Shown here piece by piece: positions 58,501 through 64,000 of a stretch of DNA of 64,000 bases. How positions within the stretch are numbered: position 1 is the stretch's first letter; each line of letters begins with the position of its first letter. The notes beneath the pieces are model-generated. The model was not told where the DNA came from. It saw only the letters and a program-made list of their open reading frames with translations, and ran no database searches. The position numbers and the translations under genes are program-made. The stretch is taken from assembly GCF_018294505.1 (NCBI RefSeq), contig NC_057801.1, positions 851,168,835 through 851,232,834 of the forward strand, given 5' to 3'. Source of the DNA: Triticum aestivum. Its lineage: Eukaryota > Streptophyta > Magnoliopsida > Poales > Poaceae.

Positions 58501-59449
58501 AGGGAAACCCTAGGGGCCCTCGGGTCGCCCTGGGGAGGACGACGCGAGGGGAGGGGAGGAGCCAATCTTGACTAGTTTTGGTCCCAACGTGGTCTTCATC
58601 ACTATCATCATCAACACAAGGCCGCCACTTTGTCCATAAGATGGACATCTAGCGTCCTCTGACAGACTTTTCTGCAAGACGTGACCTCCACGACGGCAAT
58701 GACCGCGTCATGATGACGGTATCGACCGCATCATCCATGATGGTGCGACTGCATCAACAAGTCGTCACTATAATGATGATCCCTACACGGCCACACGGTT
58801 CTGGCAAAATCGATGTGTGCTCGATGGGTTTCCTCTGGTCCTGGCAAAACCAGTGGACTCATCGCCGACGACACCCCCTTTGTGCGGCAAAACATGGTGC
58901 ATCGTCCACGACTACAACTTCGTCACCTACAATGTTTATATTGCTTTTTTTTGTGCCTCCGGCTTTGTGCGGCTTCATCAGCCATGACGTTTACATCATC
59001 GACCATGACTACCTCGACCACGACTACATTATGATCAACTACATCAACATGACATACATGGCTATTTCTACAGCTACTCCCGCTGTGACTGCGGGAGGGA
59101 ATAGAGGAGAAGACAGGGAAGGCACCAGAAGGGGACGCAGTCACCGTCCTAGGTGCCGACCCATCAACCATCAGAGACGCAGTTGATGATGGTGCAGCGG
59201 AGAAGACGACGAAAGCGCAAGACTTTAAATTCAGTCGCAATCATCGGCTTCACTCCCGTTACAATTGAGGAGGAATGTTAGTAATATAATTGGGTTTAAT
59301 TTAGAGACAAGGAGTTAGAGATAGAATATGTTTAAACCGTGTGTAAATTGTCTTGTATTCCAAGTCTCTACCTCTCATGTACTTCTATATATACCCCATA
59401 CGAGGGTCACATCAAATCAACAACAATATTACTCATCTTATAATTTCCA
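55528..59449 (+). mobile_element. Non-coding LTR retrotransposon in the last NLR intron
   Basis: The 174-bp LTRs (55528-55701 and 59276-59449) start TGTTAG and end TTCCA. They are flanked by the 5-bp target duplication AATTG (55523-55527 and 59450-59454). A primer-binding site like that for initiator-Met tRNA (TGGTACTAGAGC) begins at 55704, and a polypurine tract GAGGAGGAA (59267-59275) precedes the 3' LTR. The small size, TGTTAG start and Met PBS suggest a Copia-type non-autonomous element. No gag or pol frame was found in the 3.6-kb interior. The LTRs differ at about 20 positions, so it is older than the gypsy element at 13775. Confidence 0.88.
57092..58599 (-). mobile_element. Nested retroposon (LINE/SINE-like) with 16-bp target duplication
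   Basis: CCAACGTGGTCTTCAT occurs at 57092-57107 and again at 58584-58599. The inserted 1476 bases (57108-58583) begin on the plus strand with a short T run then TTGGAACGG, as expected for the 3' end of a minus-strand retroposon with a short A tail, and become very GC-rich toward 58583 (its 5' side). The frames inside are compositionally biased and no reverse transcriptase motif was seen, so it is non-autonomous or a 5'-region-only derivative. Confidence 0.75.
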
Positions 59450-59454
59450 AATTG

Positions 59455-59713
59455 AAGCCCTCTAGGCTTATCTCAACGCATACAAATCGTTCAGCCGAAG
59501 TTTAAGTGGCTAGAGGAGTTGCCATGCCTATTATCTGAACCATCCATTCGAAATCCGGCGGTTATGAACAAAAGTATTCAGATTTGTACTGGCAGTGGTT
59601 TGCCGAAGAAGAAAGACAACAACAAATAGGAGGAAGTAGACTAATGGAATACTTTGTGCACATTTTGAGGGAAACGGCATTCGGTTGGAAGGAAAGGGAA
59701 ATAATATGGTTAC
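59455..59713 (-). other. Intron sequence between linker exon b2 and the LTR element
   Basis: This is ordinary AT-rich intron DNA. The donor GT of exon b2 is the complement of AC at 59712-59713. Confidence 0.6.
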
Positions 59714-59757
59714 CTGCATCAGGCAGACGTGAAGAGGACCCTGGTGAGGTACACATC
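59714..59757 (-). CDS. NLR linker exon b2 (44 nt)
   Basis: It is bounded by acceptor TTATCAG and donor G|GTAACC. In the phase set by exon c it reads R-MCTSPGSSSRLPDA-G and joins exon d as GADKMSKVKTETG. It shares the TS-x-GSSSR-x-P pattern with exon b (60557-60627) and has the same entry phase (2) and exit phase (1). It is inferred as coding from the splice sites and this similarity. Confidence 0.68.
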
Positions 59758-59930
59758 CTGATAACAACAATTATTTAACTTCATTAAACAATTTATAAGA
59801 AACATTAAAATCATGGTGGCACGAGCAGGAGCATGTAGGATGACATGTTAGAAACTGAAACATTGAAGTAAACGAGGAGAAGGACGATGAGGAGGCCCTA
59901 TTTACTTTTAGAAGAACGGATGATTTGTAC

Positions 59931-60291
59931 CTGGTACCAGCTAGTTTTTTCTCATCTTCTCGTCCAGAAGGCTTCCAGTTCATGTCAGTGCGGTTACTCA
60001 TAGGAGATGATGGCATCCAGTGCTTGATGTCCTTATCTTCTAGGGTATCATATTTTGTCTGTAGCTTATCCTCAATACTTTCAGTCTTCATAGGAGATGA
60101 TGCTGTGTAGTGTTCGATGTCCATATCTTCTAGAATACCAAACTTTGTCTCTAGCTTATCATCAACATTTTCAGTTTCTATTTTCAGTTTTGTCATCCTA
60201 TGGGCCATATCTGCACGACCGTATGTGAATGTCTCTGCCTTAACTTCAATACAGTCAGTTTCTATCTCCATTTTAAGCTTTTTGTTAACTC
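59931..60291 (-). CDS. NLR linker exon c (361 nt), acidic repeats
   Basis: Acceptor ATTATGCAG and donor CCAG|GTACAA bound it; the phases agree with exons b and b2. It codes GVNKKLKMEIETDCIEVKAE, then two copies of a roughly 28-residue unit: NVDDKLETKFGILEDMDIE with HYTASSPM, and SIEDKLQTKYDTLEDKDIK with HWMPSSPM. It ends near GREDEKKLAGTR. The start resembles the N-terminus of exon d. The Glu/Asp/Lys-rich helix-prone composition suggests a flexible or coiled linker between two NLR halves. No known domain was recognised. Confidence 0.7.
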
Positions 60292-60556
60292 CTGCATAAT
60301 CAATTCAACAAAATCTTTCATCAACCAGAAACATGAACAACGCTCAGAATCAACGAAACATACACAAGCTCAAAAACACGATGGATTTTCTTGTAAAATG
60401 AGCATCATTATTGGTAAATATAATCATTAGTTTCGGTACGAGCATGAGAAAAAAGAAGCACAAGGTCCCAAATAGGAAAGCAGAAAAATGCTACAAGAAA
60501 ATATATGCATGGGTCGAGAAATAGAAATAATGAACTACAAAATGAATTATGATTAC

Positions 60557-60627
60557 CTTGCACAGGCACACGCGAAGAGGATCCCTGTGATGTAGACATC
60601 CTTTTTGACCGGGGGAACGCATACATC
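60557..60627 (-). CDS. NLR linker exon b (71 nt)
   Basis: Acceptor GTCAAAATCAG and donor CAAG|GTAATC bound it. In the phase given by exon a it reads MYAFPRSKRMSTSQGSSS then RVPVQ, and joins exon c as GVNKKLK. It is homologous to exon b2. The alternative frame lacks the similarity. Confidence 0.65.
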
Positions 60628-60765
60628 CTGATTTTGACAAACAGGTAAGGTCGTTACAAAAAATAATTGTAGTACAAGAGCAGTAGGAGGAGCACACGGA
60701 AGATAGTATGGGAGTCGGAAGGTATGGGAGGAGAAATAGTTTTCAGAATGGTTAATTTGTAGTAC

Positions 60766-62394
60766 CAATCTCCTAATCTTGACTTATCATCAGCTTGTTT
60801 CCTCTCATCTTCCACTTTGATTGTCCCCTCACTTGTGGTTGCGTCCCCATGAAAAACAGGATCGACCAACTGCATGTAGATTCTAGGATTGTTTGGATGA
60901 CTGCCAATTGCAGTTCTGAATGTAGATCCTACATCGGCATTTGCACCCCAAATATCTGCGGTGATTTCTTCAAGGCATGACAGGTGCTCCATGCCGATTG
61001 GCACAATACCATAATGATCTGCTTCGCGGCCATTGAAACATAGGTTGAGATTCTGGAGGTCAGGCATTGAACCTGCCTCATATTTCAGCGGCACAGGGCA
61101 CCTGAATTCGAAGGACTTCAGAACTAGAAACCCCCCCTCGTTGAAGACGATCATTTCGACTGGAGAGGTCCACACATGCAGCGAAAGAGCAGCGAGGGCT
61201 GGCAATTTTTGGAGGATACAGATTTCTTCCCTCGATAGCTCTCTAAGTGCAATCTTTAGACTGGAGAGTCTGCTGAGTCCTTCAATATCCGATGGAATGG
61301 CAACTACTGGTGTATCAACTTCCAGTGTCTCCAGGAATTGCAGATCTTGAATCTTGGCTGGAAGTTTGACGGTGATATTACATGCAATCTTCACATATCT
61401 CAGTGGAAGTAGTTTACTAATAATTCCAGAGAGGTCAAAAGGCACCTTATCTTGATCAGCCCACACATGGAGAATTAAAACTCGAAGAAGCTTACACTCC
61501 TCAATGAAATCCACGCATCCATCAAATCCAAAAAATGCAAGTGATCGAACTTCTGACAGAATGATTCCCGCTGGTATCTGTGCACTCCTCGCACCACCAA
61601 ATTGAACAGACAGACGGCGAACCTTGTTAGGAAGGCATCTAGCTGACTGAAAATTGTCCACACCAACGATGAAGTTTCCCTCCATGGATTTCTTCACAAT
61701 AAGATTGTGCACCATGTGGTGAAGTGTACATGACAGCACCCCACGGTAATTGATGTCTACAGCTTGTATCATGCCCCTCCTGACAAGCTCATCAAAATAA
61801 CGCACTGCAATTTCCTCTTTGTTTTGTCCTTCCCGTATAAAACCTTCAATTACCCATTGCTTCACCAAGTCATCCTTACTGACCGTGTAGCCCTCTGGAT
61901 TCACAACAAGGTACAGCAAGCACGTCTTCAGTTCAGGGGAAAGATTATTGTATATAAGGTTTATAACTTTTTCCATCCCTTCAGAAGTGGGATCTTTCTT
62001 CAGAGTGGGAGGTAAAGAATCTCGAATGTCCTTCCATTGCTGGAGGTTTATTTTGCTTTTTTCCGTTGCCAACAAGCTGGCTATATTTGCCATTGATAAT
62101 GGTAAACCACCACATTTCTTAATAATCTCAGATGATATTTCTCTGAAGCCCTCAGGAAAGCTGACTTTATCTTCAGAGCCGAACACCATATGGAAAAATA
62201 ATTTTTGTGATTGATCATATTTGAGAGGTTTCATCTCAAATTTGTACTTCGACTGATAACTACAGCACGCCAATGCTACATCCTCAAATTGGGTGGTTGT
62301 TATTATTCTGCTGCGACAACCACCATCTGGAAAAGCACGCCTAATAATATCCCACACTGAAGTACTCCATAGATGATCGATTATGATTAAGTAC
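60766..62394 (-). CDS. NLR exon a: NB-ARC (from kinase-2) plus LRR, first half of the double NLR
   Basis: The exon begins at acceptor TTTTGTGCAG (phase 2), the place where many grass NLRs have an intron just before kinase-2. It reads YLIIIDHLWSTSVWDIIRR (the usual DD is DH), RSRIITTTQFEDVA, GLPL as CGGLPLSMANIASLLA, CLLYLVVNPEGYTV and LKQW-type VKQWVIEGFI. The MHD site reads CTLHHMVHNLIV (HH in place of HD). About 300 residues of LRR follow, ending near HPNNPRIYMQLV. The likely donor is GATTG|GTACTA at 60764-60766 (phase 2, matching exon b). If unspliced, the frame runs to a stop at 60654. The P-loop exon was not found between 62395 and 64000. Confidence 0.85.
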
Positions 62395-63024
62395 CTGCAC
62401 AAAAGACAATACTAGTAAATATTCATCTTATTCAATAATGTTGGATGTATGCATGTAGAAGCCGGGGGGTTAGCCTTTCTTTCATCTTATTCGATAGAAA
62501 GCACAGATGTCAAATAAGTAGTGATATGGGACCATATGCTAAGTTTCAAAATATAAGTAGTGGTAAAAATTACTTACTATTGAAAACATATCATTCTTCA
62601 TTACTACAACTGTGGTACATTTTCAATACTACATTATGCAAGATAATGTAGTATTGATAACATATCATCCTGGTACACAAGTCTTGACATCCTCATCTCA
62701 CTTCCAACCTCAAAACTCTATGGCTATAGCATTACAGAAAAAAAATAGTCCTCTTGGAAACTTTAAAATAATAGATGGTGCACTTTCTTTCTTACGACTA
62801 CATTTTTTATACACACCAAAAAATAGCAACAAAAATATGACGAGGGATCTTATAGTGTCTACTCATTTTTTTTCTCCTGAAATGAACACAGCCTCCCGAC
62901 CTCTACGTCCTCGGATGCACATTGTGAATATATTATAATTAAAAATATGCCAAGCATCAACATAATGCATATCATATTAGAAAGGGAAAAGATATATTGA
63001 ACTCACAATAACTACGTACTCCAT
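62395..63024. other. Intron upstream of exon a; possible LINE 3' scrap
   Basis: No P-loop or other coding motif is present on the minus strand. Around 62443-62515, TGTATGCATGTAGAAGCCGG resembles the 3' end of the LINE at 50755-50790 (TATGCATCG...GCAGAGGCCGG), so a short LINE tail may lie here. The rest is AT-rich. Confidence 0.45.
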
Positions 63025-64000
63025 TGTGACGCCCCCGATTCAATCGTACACTAATCATGCACGCAAATGTGTACGATCAAGATCAGGGACTCACGGGAAG
63101 ATATCACAACACAACTCTAAAACATAAATAAGTCATACAAGCATCATAATACAAGCCAGGGGCCGCGAGGGCTCGAATACAAGTGCTCGATCATAGACGA
63201 GTCAGCGGAAGCAACAATATCTGAGTACAGACATAAGTTAAACAAGTTGCCATAAGATGGCTAGCACAAACTGGGATACAGATCGAAAGAGGCGCAGGCC
63301 TCCTGCCTGGGATCCTCCTAACTACTCTTGGTCGTCGGCAACAGGCTGCACGTAGTAGTAGGCACCTCCAGTGTAGTAGTCGTCGTCGACGGTGGCGTCT
63401 GGCTCCAGGGCTCCAGCATCTGGTTGCGACAACCAGGAAGGAAGGAAAGGGGAAAAAGGGGGGAGAAAGCAACCGTGAGTACTCATCCAAAGTACTCGCA
63501 AGCAAGGAGCTACACTACATATGCATGGATATATGTGTAAAGAGGCCATATCAGTGGACTGAACTGCAGAATGCAAGAATAAGAGGGAGATAGCTAATCC
63601 TGTCGAAGACTACGCTTCTGGCAGCCTCCGTCTTGCAGCATGTAGAAGAGAGTAGATTGAATTCCTCCAAGTAGCATCTCCAAGTAGCATATCCAGGCGC
63701 ATCTCCAGCCGCATCGCATAGCATAATCCTACCCGGCGATCCCCTCCTCATATCCCTGAGGGAGAGCGACCACCGGTTGTATCTGGCACTTGGAAGGGTG
63801 TGTTTTATTAAGCATCCGGTTCTAGTTGTCATAAGGTCAAGGTACAACTCCAAGTCGTCCTGTTACCGAAGATCACGGCTATTCGAATAGATTAACTTCC
63901 CTGCAGGGGTGCACCACATAACCCAACACGCTCGATCCCATTTGGCCGGACACACTTTCCTGGGTCATGCCCGGCCTTGGAAGATCAACACGTCGCAGCC
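63025..64000. mobile_element. Possible LTR retroelement start at the window edge
   Basis: TGTGACGCCCCCGATTCAAT begins here and has the look of LTR starts of large Triticeae gypsy families. The 975 bases that follow contain no gene, and the element would run beyond the window. No target duplication or second LTR can be checked, so this is a composition- and motif-based call. Confidence 0.35.

Noticed and set aside
56460..58570. Several 100-230 codon frames inside the LTR element and nested retroposon
   Set aside because: They overlap on both strands, are GC-biased and contain no gag, pol or host domain.
63191..63853. Short ORFs at the right edge
   Set aside because: They lie in a probable LTR and show no domain. 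They were checked for a missing NLR P-loop exon and none was found.

Overview
The window is nuclear DNA from a large grass genome, almost certainly Triticeae (wheat, Aegilops or barley group). The evidence is CACTA transposons with long arrays of subterminal repeats nested in one another, Ty3/gypsy and LINE remnants typical of wheat-type repeats, spliceosomal introns and plant CC-NB-ARC-LRR (NLR) resistance-type genes. Four runs of N mark assembly gaps. No prokaryotic feature, CRISPR array, rRNA or tRNA gene was seen.

Layout. (1) 1-5538: the right part of a CACTA element on the minus strand (copy A) with a decayed TNP2 transposase, followed by about 1.07 kb of flank to 6604. The same element and flank recur at about 39936-46937 (copy B) with the same TAA beside the same end, so this is a segmental duplication and not two insertions. 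(2) 6656-6966 and 27321-27542 plus 39291-39370 are two units of a roughly 310-bp tandem repeat, split by two large insertions. The first is a 20.4-kb CACTA element (CACTA-2, 6967-27320, target duplication GGT). The second is an 11.7-kb CACTA element (copy C, 27543-39290, target duplication TAT). CACTA-2 itself contains an 8.6-kb non-autonomous Ty3/gypsy element (13775-22373, target duplication GGAAC) inside its second gene. (3) 46938-49700 holds gene scraps, including two exons of an alternative NAD(P)H dehydrogenase. (4) 49790-50800 has a degenerate repeat and a 5'-truncated LINE. (5) 51667-62394 carries NLR coding sequence on the minus strand, followed toward the right edge by further retroelement-like DNA.

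CACTA gene content. Each element has a TNP2-type transposase (gene 1) and, where complete, a second gene with an acidic or basic N-terminal half and a Ulp1-like cysteine-protease tail. Both families also carry a small gene for a protein ending in one hydrophobic segment. In the A/B/C family this is a 119-residue coiled-coil protein upstream of TNP2. In CACTA-2 it is an 84-residue protein with an RNase H1 hybrid-binding (viroplasmin-like) domain downstream of gene 2. Blocks of the terminal repeat motif also lie inside both families, between gene 1 and gene 2.

NLR locus. What could be read as two neighbouring NLR genes is best explained as one transcription unit: exon a (NB-ARC from kinase-2 onward, plus LRR), short linker exon b, acidic exon c, short linker exon b2, and large exon d (CC-NB-ARC-LRR, 1204 codons from its first Met). 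All splice phases agree, and the pair b/c is homologous to the pair b2/start of d. A 3.9-kb LTR element with a nested 1.5-kb retroposon sits in the last intron. The first NLR half has His in place of Asp in both kinase-2 and the MHD motif, while the second half looks canonical. Exons coding the first P-loop are not in the window. This double NLR and the small membrane-anchored CACTA proteins are the most notable things here. All family assignments come from reading motifs by eye; no search was run.
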